Origin: Defluviitaleaceae bacterium
GTDB taxonomy: Bacteria; Bacillota; Clostridia; Lachnospirales; WRAA01
Length of the DNA stretch: 50,471 nt
Assembly: GCA_009780015.1 (NCBI GenBank)
Contig: WRAW01000010.1
Location: forward strand, 1 to 50,471
Direction of reading: 5' to 3'
Shown here: positions 1 to 8,500 of the stretch, one piece after another
Numbering within the stretch: position 1 is the stretch's first letter
How the letters are laid out: each line of letters starts with the position of its first letter
Position numbers and translations under genes: made by a program
The notes under the pieces: generated by a model
Database searches by the model: none
Told to the model about the DNA's origin: nothing
What the model saw: only the letters and a program-made list of their open reading frames with translations

Positions 1-14
1 ATCAGCGTATTCAA

Positions 15-56
15 CTAAAAACAAAACTGACTCCGTTTGAAAAACGGCGCCAGTTT
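15..56 (-). terminator. Rho-independent terminator of nrdJ
   Basis: Read on the minus strand, an imperfect stem (AAACTG/CAGTTT outer pair, CCGTTT/AAACGG inner pair, short loop) is followed by a T-rich tract containing TTTTGTTTTT. It lies about 90 bases past the nrdJ stop codon. Stem and U-tract are seen directly; termination is inferred. Confidence 0.75.
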
Positions 57-145
57 GCGTAATTTGTAGATATACTGCGATAGGGCTATTATTTTCGTGT
101 CTGGTGAAGCTGGTTCAGTACAATTGTACGCAAGGGCCTTGCTTT

Positions 146-3076
146 TTAGCTGCAGCCGGTGGTTGATCCGCACTCGGTACATACCTTGCATGTGCCGTTG
201 CGAACCATCTTCGTGGACTTGCAGTTGGGGCAGATTTCGCCGTAGATGTAGTCCTTGGCGGTGTATTTCACGTCCGGCGCGGCGGACGGAGCCGAACCCG
301 GCTTGCTTGTATGCCACTCCGGGGGTTTTACCTGTACATATTCAAAGTTGCCAAGCTCGATGTCGATCACCTTGCTTATCAAGTCGGAGATGGAGTCCAC
401 GAACTTGATATAGGGATGCCCCGTGACATATCCCGACGGCTCGAACTTCTGGCCCCGGTACATCCGCGCGATATCGCTCGGCGGTACGCCGTACTGCAGC
501 ATTTCCGATATGGTCTGTGAAAGGCTCTCAAGAAGACCCTTGGTGAGCGTACCCTGTCTGCCGCTGGAGATGTATATCTCGCCCAGGCGGCCGTCTTCGT
601 AGTAGGAAGCCGTTATATAGAGGCGCAGGTTGTCGATCTGGGCTTCGTGCACCTTGGCCGAGCGTATGCCGGACGGCTTCACGCGCTTGGGCATGTAAAC
701 GACCTTCTTGGACATGGCAAACTCCAGAAGCTCCTGATATGTGTAATCTTCCAGGGCCTTGCCCGTGTTCTTGCCAAGAGCGGAGGAAAGCGGCTGCGCG
801 ACCTTGCAGCCGTCGCGGTAGACTGTAATGGCCTTAACGCCGAGCTTCCAAGACTCCAGATAGACCTGCTTTACGTCGTCGATGCTTGCCGATGAGGAAA
901 GGTTTACAGTCTTGGATATACCTCCGGTGACGTGGGGCGAAAGAGCGCCCATCATTTTGACATGGCCTTCCGGCTGGATAAACCGCTTGCCGCTGCCGCA
1001 CTTGCTGGCCGTATCGAACACCGGGTAGTGCTCCTCGAGAAGATGCGGCGCGCCCTCTATCTTGCCGTCTATCACGTTGCCCTGGTCGTCCTTGCGCATT
1101 ACATAGGCGCTGATCTCATCTATCTGAGCCTGACTGTAGCCCAGCTTCTTTAGGGCGGCTTCTATCGTGGGGTTTATTATGACCATAAATCCGCCGCCTA
1201 CGAGCTTCTTGTAGCTGATGTGGCTGAAGTACGGCTCCGACGATGTGGTTGCGCAGTCCATCGCGAAGGCGATTGTTCCCGTGGGCGCGTAAACCGATAC
1301 CTGGGCGTTGCGGTAGCCGTAGGCTTCGCCGCTTTCAACGGCCTGACTCCAGACACGTCGCAGCGTGTCGCTTACGTCGAACAGCGACAGCGCGCTCAGT
1401 ACTTCGTGGTCAACGGTTACGGGCTCGCGCTCCAGACCCTCGAATGTTATGTCCGTATCGCTGTATCCGGCCGCGCGCGCGTGGTTGCGAATTACGCGCT
1501 TCATGTGCTCGGCGTTTTGGCCGTAGCACTCGAAAGCGCCGACCTTGCCCGCCATCAGCGCGGATATATAATAGGAGTACCCGGTCATTATTGACGTAAG
1601 AGAAGCGGCCACAGCGCGCGCTTCCTCGGAATCGTACGGCACGGCCATCATCATGAACAGTGCGCCGACATTGGTAAGACCGAGGCCGGTCGTACGGAAC
1701 AGGTGCGAACGCCGCGCGATATCCCGCGTGGGAAACTGTCCCCAGTGTATGGTGGCCTCCAGCACAAGCTGCACCATCTTGATAACGTGCAGGTATGATT
1801 CCATATCGAAAAGACCCGTTTCAGAGTCGTAGAACTTGACGATATTAATACTGGCAAGGTTACATGCCGTATCGTCAAGGAACATGTATTCGGAACAGGG
1901 GTTGCTGGCGTTTATGCGATTGGCGCGGCTTGCGGCGTCGCCGTCTTCTCCGGCGGGACATGTGTGCCAGGCGTTTATCGTGTCGTCGAACTGCACTCCG
2001 GGGTCGCCGCAGCGCCAAGCGGCGTAGCCGATCTTGTTCCAGATTTCTCCGACAGCGTGCTGACCGCTCTGGCTCTTATCGACGCGGCCGGATGTCTGCC
2101 AGGGCTCGTCCGGGTCAGTGTTCAGCTTGCGCATGAACTCGTCGGGTATGCGCACAGAATTGTTTACGTTCTGACCCGACACGGTCTCATAGGCTTCGCC
2201 CTCGATAGACGTTGAGTACCCCATCTTGCCAAGAGCCTCCACCTTGTCTTCTTCGACGGACTTCCACATTATGTAATCCATTATCTCGGGGTGGTCGAGG
2301 TTTAGAATATTCATTTTCGCGGCGCGGCGGGTCGTACCGCCGGACTTGATCGCTCCGGCGTTCTTGTCCGACACTTTTAGGAAGCTCAGCAGCCCCGACG
2401 ACTTTCCGCCGCCGGATAGTATCTCGTTCTTAGCCCTTATCACCGACCAGTTGGTTCCCACGCCGGAACCGTACTTAAACAGCAGAGTCTCCGTCGCCAA
2501 CTGATCCGTAAGCGACTTGTCTCCCATGAGCGAGTCTGCAATCGACACAATAAAGCAGGCCGAACCCTGCGTACGCGAATATGAATCGGGCGCAAGCGCC
2601 GCCTGGCCGCTTTCCGTATCATAGTAATAGTGGCCGTTTCCGTTTCCGGTAATGCCATAGGACGCCAGGCCGGTGTTAAACCACTGAGGGCTGTTGGGAG
2701 CCCACATCTGCGACAGCATCATAAAAACCGTCTCGTCATAGACAATCTGCCGCTGTTCACCGTTTATCATACCAAGGTCAAGCAGGGAGTCCGTCCAGAA
2801 GCTTACCATGCGGTGAGCCACCTGGCGCATGGACGTTTCACCGCCTCCGGTCGTGTTCACGCCCTTCTTGCGGAAGTACTTGCTGGCGATTATATCGCAG
2901 GCGCTGGCCTGATAGTGCGCGGGAAATTCCAGCCCGGCCATGTCCGTTATCAGTTTGCCGCTCGAATAGTCCTTTAGCTTTACGTCGACCGTCTTCCACT
3001 CGAATAGGTCATAGACGCTCTTGCCGGAGGCGCCCTCCAGCTCCTTTGTAAAGTGTCGTGTTATGGTTAGTTCCAC
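146..3076 (-). CDS. nrdJ: Vitamin B12-dependent ribonucleotide reductase, NrdJ (class II)
   Basis: Adenosylcobalamin-dependent reduction of ribonucleotides to deoxyribonucleotides, independent of oxygen, in the cytosol. The 976-residue product shows typical class II features: an early GSACFIVS segment, a glycine-rich GGTTRRAAKMN segment, the NPCSEYM active-site region near the middle, and a C-terminal tail with CPNC and CTEC pairs expected to carry redox-active or zinc-binding cysteines. The GTG at 3076 is chosen as start because an AAAGGAGATG ribosome-binding site lies just upstream; the ATG 27 codons earlier adds a non-conserved leader that runs through the -10 box. It has its own promoter at 3105-3133 and a terminator near 15-56, so it is probably monocistronic. 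I see no cobalamin riboswitch in front of it. The identification rests on strong family resemblance along the whole length. Confidence 0.96.
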   Translation of the reverse strand: MELTITRHFTKELEGASGKSVYDLFEWKTVDVKLKDYSSGKLITDMAGLEFPAHYQASACDIIASKYFRKKGVNTTGGGETSMRQVAHRMVSFWTDSLLDLGMINGEQRQIVYDETVFMMLSQMWAPNSPQWFNTGLASYGITGNGNGHYYYDTESGQAALAPDSYSRTQGSACFIVSIADSLMGDKSLTDQLATETLLFKYGSGVGTNWSVIRAKNEILSGGGKSSGLLSFLKVSDKNAGAIKSGGTTRRAAKMNILNLDHPEIMDYIMWKSVEEDKVEALGKMGYSTSIEGEAYETVSGQNVNNSVRIPDEFMRKLNTDPDEPWQTSGRVDKSQSGQHAVGEIWNKIGYAAWRCGDPGVQFDDTINAWHTCPAGEDGDAASRANRINASNPCSEYMFLDDTACNLASINIVKFYDSETGLFDMESYLHVIKMVQLVLEATIHWGQFPTRDIARRSHLFRTTGLGLTNVGALFMMMAVPYDSEEARAVAASLTSIMTGYSYYISALMAGKVGAFECYGQNAEHMKRVIRNHARAAGYSDTDITFEGLEREPVTVDHEVLSALSLFDVSDTLRRVWSQAVESGEAYGYRNAQVSVYAPTGTIAFAMDCATTSSEPYFSHISYKKLVGGGFMVIINPTIEAALKKLGYSQAQIDEISAYVMRKDDQGNVIDGKIEGAPHLLEEHYPVFDTASKCGSGKRFIQPEGHVKMMGALSPHVTGGISKTVNLSSSASIDDVKQVYLESWKLGVKAITVYRDGCKVAQPLSSALGKNTGKALEDYTYQELLEFAMSKKVVYMPKRVKPSGIRSAKVHEAQIDNLRLYITASYYEDGRLGEIYISSGRQGTLTKGLLESLSQTISEMLQYGVPPSDIARMYRGQKFEPSGYVTGHPYIKFVDSISDLISKVIDIELGNFEYVQVKPPEWHTSKPGSAPSAAPDVKYTAKDYIYGEICPNCKSTKMVRNGTCKVCTECGSTTGCS

Positions 3077-3104
3077 GTAAAAACATCTCCTTTCGGTAAT
3101 TTCT

Positions 3105-3133
3105 AGTATAGCATACTTTGTACAAGTAATCAA
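3105..3133 (-). promoter_or_regulatory. Sigma-A type promoter of nrdJ
   Basis: On the minus strand, TTGATT (3128-3133) and TATACT (3105-3110) are separated by exactly 17 bases, and transcription would begin about 20-25 bases before the nrdJ GTG. The same -35/spacer/-10 arrangement and much of its sequence recur at 5833-5861. Confidence 0.75.
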
Positions 3134-3139
3134 TCCAAT

Positions 3140-3172
3140 AAAAAACGAATGAGGCATCTGCCGTCATCCGTT
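3140..3172 (-). terminator. Terminator of the lipoprotein (pseudo)gene
   Basis: On the minus strand an imperfect hairpin (AACGGATGACGGCA against TGCCTCATTCGTT) runs into TTTTTT just after the end of the lipoprotein locus and directly before the nrdJ promoter. The part after the stem is nearly identical to the second terminator-promoter module at 5833-5898. Confidence 0.7.
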
Positions 3173-3188
3173 TTAATATCGCTGTCCC

Positions 3189-4465
3189 CTAGTCCTTCTC
3201 AAAAACAAAAGTTGTTAAGTAATATCTATCCTTATCAGCATCATTAGACATTGCGCAAATTAACGCAACATTACCATTGGTTTTTATATATCTTATTATG
3301 TATCCGTCTTTTAAATCAATCTCAATATCCTGTAACAGTCCTGTATTTGTATCTAACAAAACTATATTGTTTGTGAACTGTTCATAAAACAATTGGATGC
3401 TATTTTGAACGTCGATATTTCGTGTTCTGGATTGCACTAAGCTGCCTCTATGTAAAGAAGAGACGTTCCCATCCTGCTCAATCCTTCCTATCAGACTCCT
3501 AAAGAAACATTAAGCATATAAATGTATTCACCACCAAAAACTCTGAAAATGAGAGGCCTGCTTGAAAATATATAGTTAGCAATTTCATCCATGCTGATGT
3601 CGCGCAATCGATTCTCATGTTCGTCATACATTCTAGCAACTTCGCCAATATTGATATCACGCACATGATTCATATATCCGTCATACACCCTTATAACTGC
3701 TTCCGCCCCAGTATCTTCGGACATCTCAACGTCAACCAGGTATAGATACAGGATGTAGATGAAATTATCGTCAGTAGCATGAAGAACTTTCGCGACACCT
3801 GTATTTAATTCTGTTTCCGCGAAAGATTCCAACTCAACCGTAGATATATTTGTATCAAGATCAAATCTGTCCAAATAACTCGTCACTTCTACAGCATCTA
3901 GTTTGTTTTTTAGCGAAACTATACTTCCCTGATGATAGAAACCACTTACCAGTGGTTCCGTCATACGGCTTTCTGATAAACGTAACAGTTGATTATTTTG
4001 CAAATCAATGCCAAAAAGAAGATTTGTCAGCATATAGACATCATCGTACATATCTGCGATTGTAGCATAAGAATACAGCATACCATCAATTAACTCGTAG
4101 TGACTCAATGTTATAGCAACATCCTCAACACTGCCGATCTTTATAAATTCCCCTGTAGAGAAATAGTATCTATAGTATACTACAGGAGAGTCGAGATGTA
4201 CGAAAACTATACCATCGTCTAACAGAGCAACAGCACTTTTTTGTTTATACATTGGCATATCTATTTCAAGTTCAAACAGTTCGAAATTGTCTAGAGGTAG
4301 TGTAAGCGTAAATAAATCTGTACTACTGTTCTCATTCTTCTGCTGTCCCTGAGCATCACGATGACAGCTTGTTGACATCAGCACAAAAGCGCCAAGTACG
4401 CAAATAAGAGCATATTTAAAAAATAGTCGTTTTATATTCTTCATAATATTTACCCACACTTTCAC
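3189..4465 (-). pseudogene. Secreted lipoprotein gene split by a frameshift
   Basis: Two overlapping-style reading frames look like one original gene. The upstream part (4465 or 4444 to 3491) starts with a basic, hydrophobic signal segment ending in MSTSC, a weak lipobox, and continues with an acidic, beta-rich sequence of no family I recognise; alternating short hydrophobic strands suggest a propeller-like fold. It stops at 3491-3493 right after YIYMLNVSLGV. In the next frame coding resumes at once without stops (reading LIGRIEQDGNV and onwards) and continues to FVFEKD at 3189. The style and composition match across the junction, so a one-base indel near 3490-3500 is inferred. No good ribosome-binding site marks either start; ATG at 4444 puts the signal peptide at the very N terminus. 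It lies directly after the damaged C39-like gene and before a terminator. Function unknown. Confidence 0.7.
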
Positions 4466-4564
4466 GCATTATTTGATCCAAAGACATTTTACAATACTCA
4501 AACAAAGTTTGAGGCGTTACCCAAACAAATGTTCGACTAACACCCCACATTTATTTACATTTTT

Positions 4565-5530
4565 CTACCAGAGATATCCCAGGCCTACACCACGGCCTCC
4601 GCCGGCTGTAGCACTAAAAGCTTGATGCAGCCTATGTAGCTCTATATCAAATTGTACTGGTAAACCCCAAGCCCAAATAGAGCCAGACCACGGATCAGCT
4701 ACTGCGAAAAAATCTCCATCAAGCGAACCGGTATGACGTACACCGTTTACAACTACCTAGTGAATAGGATCACCTTGATTAGAAGGGATATTAAACATCC
4801 ATCCGTTAGCTGTCGTGGCGTTTACTCCAACAAGACTAGGCCTATGATAATGTGTCACAATACCCGTAAGATTGCGGGACATATCGCGCATGGATGTTGC
4901 ATAAGGGAAGCTAACAACGTATCCAAACCCCATGTTTGAGCGAATAAAATCCCGTATTGGATTAGCGTATCGCCACTCAGTATTCGTTGGCCTTCCTGGG
5001 ACTAACGGAAAACCATTAATTCCTGTCATGATAGTAATCTCATCAGGCGACCACCCACGCCAGTGATGCATTACCATCCTAACACTTGCCGGGCCACAAG
5101 TATTTGGAAGCTGTTGAGCGAAATAAGTGAAAGGACGTAAGTCTGTCCAGCGCAACGAGCGTCTCACATCTAATGTTGGTTCGCCGTATATTTCTATACG
5201 CTCTCTCAGAACATCAGCGACATTATCAGGATCAGACCAAAATTCAAACACTTCTTGGAGGCGAGCCTCTCTTTCCTCTCTCTCCTCGTCGGTAAGAACT
5301 TCGTCATATATTGCCATCGGAGTCAGTCTAATATCCGAATGATCCGGCTCATGGTGGATCACCTCCGGTCTTGGAGTGAGTAAAAATCCATTTTCATCAT
5401 ACCAGGTATCAACTACACGCTCTAAACCTCCATCGTTTTGTTCGTATCTCCCAGTCGCATCTTGTGCATAAACACTGACACTTGAAGATAAAACAAGAGA
5501 AATAATCAGCAGTGATATTTTTTTCTTCAC
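4565..5530 (-). pseudogene. C39-like papain-fold peptidase gene with in-frame amber codon
   Basis: A GTG start (5530) follows AGGAGG at good spacing. The product begins with a signal peptide ending in VYA, then an acidic linker rich in Glu, then a Peptidase_C39_2-type domain: QLPNTCGPASV carries the candidate catalytic Cys145. The frame reaches GDPIH, the expected catalytic His, and hits TAG at 4757-4759. Translating through that codon continues the family pattern: VVVNGV follows, then a VADPWSG segment supplying the expected catalytic Asp, ending at TAG 4565-4567 (321 residues). Conserved HYVVV-type motifs in this family suggest TAG replaced a Tyr codon. Either this is a nonsense mutation or the stop is read through; without the C-terminal part the Asp is missing. 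The next gene downstream is also damaged. Confidence 0.8.
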
Positions 5531-5832
5531 AAATATACCTCCTCACATAAAAGCATCCAATTCGCTCAAGGACGATTCTTCCGTCCTCTGAAGGTTGTCC
5601 TACTTATAGGCAGCACTTCATTTTCATTGTCCGGGACTTGTTACATAAGTTCACCCTTCCTAAATTGTAACAGACTCCATATAATTAGTTCTGAGCGCGT
5701 ATGTTTGTGGGCGGAGTATACATATTTTACATCCCCCCCGTTCTGTCAATATACAAATGTAACATTATTTTACATTAAAAATTGTCGATAATTTTCTATA
5801 TATGTAGAAAAAAGGGTGTCAATAGCATAGTC
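5531..5832 (-). promoter_or_regulatory. Long leader with ATGTAA/TTACAT dyads upstream of the C39-like gene
   Basis: About 300 bases without a gene. On either strand it holds AATGTAA-7-TTACATT (5756-5776), TGTTACA...TGTAACA (5639-5645 and 5666-5672), another ATGTAAAATA near 5725-5735, a palindrome TTTCTACATATATAGAAA near 5796-5813, and a hairpin AGGACG/CGTCCT near 5568-5586. A second TTGACA lies near 5743-5748 on the minus strand, so a second promoter is possible. The repeated half-sites look like binding sites for one regulator, which I cannot name. Confidence 0.5.
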
Positions 5833-5861
5833 AGTATAACATGCTTTTTGCACGTAATCAA
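5833..5861 (-). promoter_or_regulatory. Sigma-A type promoter for the C39-like/lipoprotein pair
   Basis: On the minus strand TTGATT (5856-5861), a 17-base spacer and TATACT (5833-5838). It matches the nrdJ promoter at 3105-3133 in both boxes, spacing and most flanking bases. Confidence 0.65.
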
Positions 5862-5898
5862 TCCAATAAAAACGAATGGCGTCGCTTGACGCCACTCG
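5862..5898 (-). terminator. Rho-independent terminator of the MotA/FliG-like gene
   Basis: On the minus strand a perfect TGGCGTC-AAGC-GACGCCA stem (5877-5894) is followed by TTCGTTTTTATT. It sits 13 bases beyond the stop codon of the upstream gene at 5911. Confidence 0.85.
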
Positions 5899-5910
5899 TA
5901 CCGATACCTG

Positions 5911-6669
5911 TCAAATCATAGGTATGTCCATTGCAAAAATTACGTGCATATCCTCCAGTTCGTCCACCTTGCGCAGAATGTATTCCTGTGCGTACAATAT
6001 ATCTTCCGTGCACAAATTATTCATATACTCACATTCAATGTCTTTGCAGATTTGCGCAAATTTGCTTTGAGAGACGCTTCCCATGATATGACCAAGCAGC
6101 CGCCCCCCGCAGCCGCAAAGCGCTGTTACCAACACATCATGCTCAACGCTTCTAACGATATGATAGATCGACGGTGTATAGAATTTGAAGAGCCTTTCTT
6201 CAAACTCCGCACTTTCCGGGAGAGCCGTTCTTTTATACAGCATGGATATGCGGTTGATCCTCTTAACACGGTACTGACAGGATGTCTCATTTGCCGCTGC
6301 CAAGTATTCCTCGCCCAGCATTGAGGCCAGCGTCAGCGCAGTCATACTAGGGTTCTCGCCTTGCTGTATTTTTAACACTCCGGTCGCGATAATCATTCTC
6401 TTTAACAATTCCGTACCGGAATAATTGCCTGCCAGCATTAAATTCAGCATAACATGCTCTACTATTTCAGGATCTCTTCCGTCCACAACCAGCTCGACGC
6501 CGGTTCTAAGAAAAACATTTGACTCTTCCTCAATTTCAGCCTCTAATTCAAGAATACCGCCACTTCTGGCCAGTCCCGCCAATTCTATCATACGCGTAAC
6601 CGTCGGGACACAGCCTTCCTTGTCCGCTTCCAGAAGACGGTCATGTAATTGCAGCATCAAGTTTTGCAT
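5911..6669 (-). CDS. Soluble protein resembling the MotA cytoplasmic loop plus FliG C-terminal domain
   Basis: The 252-residue product has no membrane segment. Its first half (roughly residues 30-75) has RSGGILELEAEIEE and LRTGVELVVDGRDPE, which closely resemble the cytoplasmic loop of the flagellar stator protein MotA. The second half ends with a segment like the last helices of the motor switch protein FliG: TEDILYAQEYILRKVDELE compares with the FliG DVEEAQ...ILRxLEE pattern, preceded by a LxxIMGSVSQSKF stretch resembling the FliG torque helix region. ATG at 6669 is chosen over an upstream TTG because AAGGGAG precedes it at proper spacing. It is not in a flagellar operon here, although a flagellin-like gene lies at 32051. 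Known: MotA loop and FliG-C normally contact each other. Inferred: a motor-interacting or motor-derived regulatory protein. Function not established. Confidence 0.55.
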   Translation of the reverse strand: MQNLMLQLHDRLLEADKEGCVPTVTRMIELAGLARSGGILELEAEIEEESNVFLRTGVELVVDGRDPEIVEHVMLNLMLAGNYSGTELLKRMIIATGVLKIQQGENPSMTALTLASMLGEEYLAAANETSCQYRVKRINRISMLYKRTALPESAEFEERLFKFYTPSIYHIVRSVEHDVLVTALCGCGGRLLGHIMGSVSQSKFAQICKDIECEYMNNLCTEDILYAQEYILRKVDELEDMHVIFAMDIPMI

Positions 6670-6698
6670 GTATAAAACTCCCTTCAATTCGTTATTAG

Positions 6699-6857
6699 GC
6701 CTCTTCCGAAATTAGACGATGCCGGATTTGCGCGGCAAATTTCTGCAAGACTAGGAGCCGCCGCCGCCGCGAACCCGCAGCGGTTCGCTAGGAGGAGGCG
6801 ACGACGTATTGCGGAAATTTGACCGCAAAGACGGTGTTGGCTAATTTCGGAAGAGGC
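6699..6857. repeat. Palindromic MITE-like element A
   Basis: About 159 bases forming an imperfect full-length inverted repeat: GCCTCTTCCGAAATTAG at one end and its exact complement at the other, with further arm matches inward (TTTGCG, AAATTTC) and a GAACC/GGTTC central hairpin. It contains CTAGGAG and GGCGACGACG core motifs shared with other elements in the window. It begins directly after the stop codon of the crp-like gene. Confidence 0.8.
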
Positions 6858-7526
6858 TTACTTAAGAACGTACAGATCGCCGGCCTTCCTCAGCAGCACC
6901 TGATGGTCAAGGATTCGATAGCCGCCGGGCTCCTTGCGCAGCACCCGGTCGGCGCACAGCTTGTCAAGACGGCGCAGGAGGTGGCGGTAGCTTGCCCCGA
7001 CGACTCCCGCGACTTCCGTTAGCGTTTCGCGAAATATGCCGCCGCTCTCGGTCTGGATGATGTAGGCGCACAGGCGGAATTCAAGGGGCTGCAAGGTCGT
7101 AATGGCTCCGTTGACGCTCCGCTGGACGAGCTTGCCGGCAAGCTCGCCGGCGACATGGTTTACGAACGCAACGTTAGCCTTCAAAGCGTTTGCGCAAGAG
7201 CCAAGCGGCAGAGCTACGCATACGAACTCCGTAACGGCCTGTATCGTAGTACCGGCGCTGCGGCTGCCTGTCATCAGCTCGACTTCGCCGATAATGCCGT
7301 CGGACACAAAGTAGGCAAGCAGAAGCCGTTTCCCGTCGGACAAGCTGAGAAACACCTTGGCCTTGCCTGAGGACACAAAGTACATGTACTCTATGGGCTC
7401 ACCCTCTCGCAGCAGATATTCGCCCTGCTCGAAAACTATGCGCAGCGCGCGTTCGCTTTCCACACCTCGCAGCCTGTACCGCAGCAGCAGTTCAAGATCA
7501 TTCCCGTCAACCGGATATTTACGCAT
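6858..7526 (-). CDS. Crp/Fnr-family transcriptional regulator (YeiL-like)
   Basis: 222 residues: an N-terminal cyclic-nucleotide-binding-like beta-barrel (EYLLREGEPIEYMYFVSSGKA, then DGKRLLLAYF and IIGEVELM) followed by a dimer helix and a C-terminal winged helix-turn-helix (LTEVAGVVGASYRHLLRRLD). It lacks the N-terminal cysteine set of oxygen-sensing FNR. ATG at 7526 is used because AGAGGTGG lies just upstream; the ATG five codons earlier overlaps that site. It is divergent from a DMT-type transporter, with a TGACA-CA-TGTCA dyad between them, so it probably controls that transporter. Effector unknown. The stop codon touches palindromic element A. Confidence 0.88.
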   Translation of the reverse strand: MRKYPVDGNDLELLLRYRLRGVESERALRIVFEQGEYLLREGEPIEYMYFVSSGKAKVFLSLSDGKRLLLAYFVSDGIIGEVELMTGSRSAGTTIQAVTEFVCVALPLGSCANALKANVAFVNHVAGELAGKLVQRSVNGAITTLQPLEFRLCAYIIQTESGGIFRETLTEVAGVVGASYRHLLRRLDKLCADRVLRKEPGGYRILDHQVLLRKAGDLYVLK

Positions 7527-7546
7527 AATCCACCTCTGCATTCAGT

Positions 7547-7589
7547 ATGACACATGTCATATGCACGCGTCAATGTTTAAGGTTATAAT
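7547..7589 (+). promoter_or_regulatory. Crp/Fnr-type dyad and promoter of the transporter gene
   Basis: ATGACA-CA-TGTCAT (7547-7560) is a clean inverted repeat. A TATAAT -10 box follows at 7584-7589 with no good -35 box. If transcription starts 6-8 bases after the -10, the dyad centre falls at about -42, the class II activator position of Crp/Fnr proteins. Confidence 0.6.
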
Positions 7590-7607
7590 CGTGAAAGAGG
7601 TGATGGT

Positions 7608-8468
7608 ATGTATTATATTTTATCGCTGCTGGCGGGCGTACTGATCTCCGCGATGGTCGCTTTCAACGGCGGGCTTACGGAAGCGTACGGCGTATATTCC
7701 GCAACGGTTTTGATACATGTAGTGGGTCTGGCGTTCATATTAATCATATTGCTGGTAAAGCGTGAAAGCCCGTTTATCAAGCGTCACGCCTGGTTCTTGT
7801 ACACAGGCGGCGCGATAGGGGTTCTGACCGTATTATTCAACAACCTGGCTTTCGGGAGAATAAGCGTGTCGGCGATCCTCGCGCTCAGCCTGTTCGGGCA
7901 GAGCATATGCGGGCTGATAGTGGATCAATATGGCCTTCTCGGTATGCCGAGGCATCCGTTTCAAAAGCGCAAGATAGCCGGTCTGGTGATAGTGCTGGTC
8001 GGCTCCTTGTCAATGATAACCAGCTTTGAAGCCATGGCTGTGATAGTTTCAATTGCGACGGGGGCAACCATCGTTGTATCGCGTACACTCAACGCCAGAC
8101 TTGCCGAGCTTACAAGCGTGCGAGTAAGCACATTCTACAACTATCTGCTGGGGCTGTCGGCCGCAGTACTGATATTCCCGGCGGCCGGATTGGCCGAGCT
8201 TGCCTACATAGAGCTCAACCCAAGCCCTTGGATATATCTCGGCGGCGTGCTTGGCGTCGGCGTCATACTCATCTTCAACACAACCGTCACGAAGATATCC
8301 GCGTTCTACCTGACCTTGCTTTCCTTTATAGGACAGGTGTTCGCGGGAATCCTGATCGACGTGATGATTTCAAGGGAACTATCCGTACACAACCTGATTG
8401 GCGGCGTACTTGTGACAATCGGCCTATGCGCGAACCTTGTGATGGATCGCCGCAAAACAACTCAATAA
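7608..8468 (+). CDS. DMT-superfamily transporter (YdcZ/DUF606-like)
   Basis: 286 residues with about ten hydrophobic segments arranged as two similar halves (both begin with short YxxLxxLxG-type helices), as expected for DMT-superfamily proteins of the YdcZ/DUF606 group. Most YdcZ proteins have one half of about 140 residues; here both halves are in one chain. Start at 7608 follows AGAGGTGATGGT. Substrate cannot be read from the sequence. It is divergent from and probably controlled by the Crp/Fnr regulator next to it, and ends at a bidirectional terminator. Confidence 0.78.
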   Translation: MYYILSLLAGVLISAMVAFNGGLTEAYGVYSATVLIHVVGLAFILIILLVKRESPFIKRHAWFLYTGGAIGVLTVLFNNLAFGRISVSAILALSLFGQSICGLIVDQYGLLGMPRHPFQKRKIAGLVIVLVGSLSMITSFEAMAVIVSIATGATIVVSRTLNARLAELTSVRVSTFYNYLLGLSAAVLIFPAAGLAELAYIELNPSPWIYLGGVLGVGVILIFNTTVTKISAFYLTLLSFIGQVFAGILIDVMISRELSVHNLIGGVLVTIGLCANLVMDRRKTTQ

Positions 8469-8500
8469 GATTATTGTCAACAGGAGCTTCTAAAAACAGC

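Noticed and set aside
3077-3140. Cobalamin riboswitch before nrdJ
   Set aside because: The distance from the -10 box to the start codon is under 30 bases, too short for that RNA.
4757-4759. TAG as a pyrrolysine or recoded codon
   Set aside because: No pyl genes or context in the window; the neighbouring lipoprotein gene is also damaged, and mraY and pbpB end at TAG normally.
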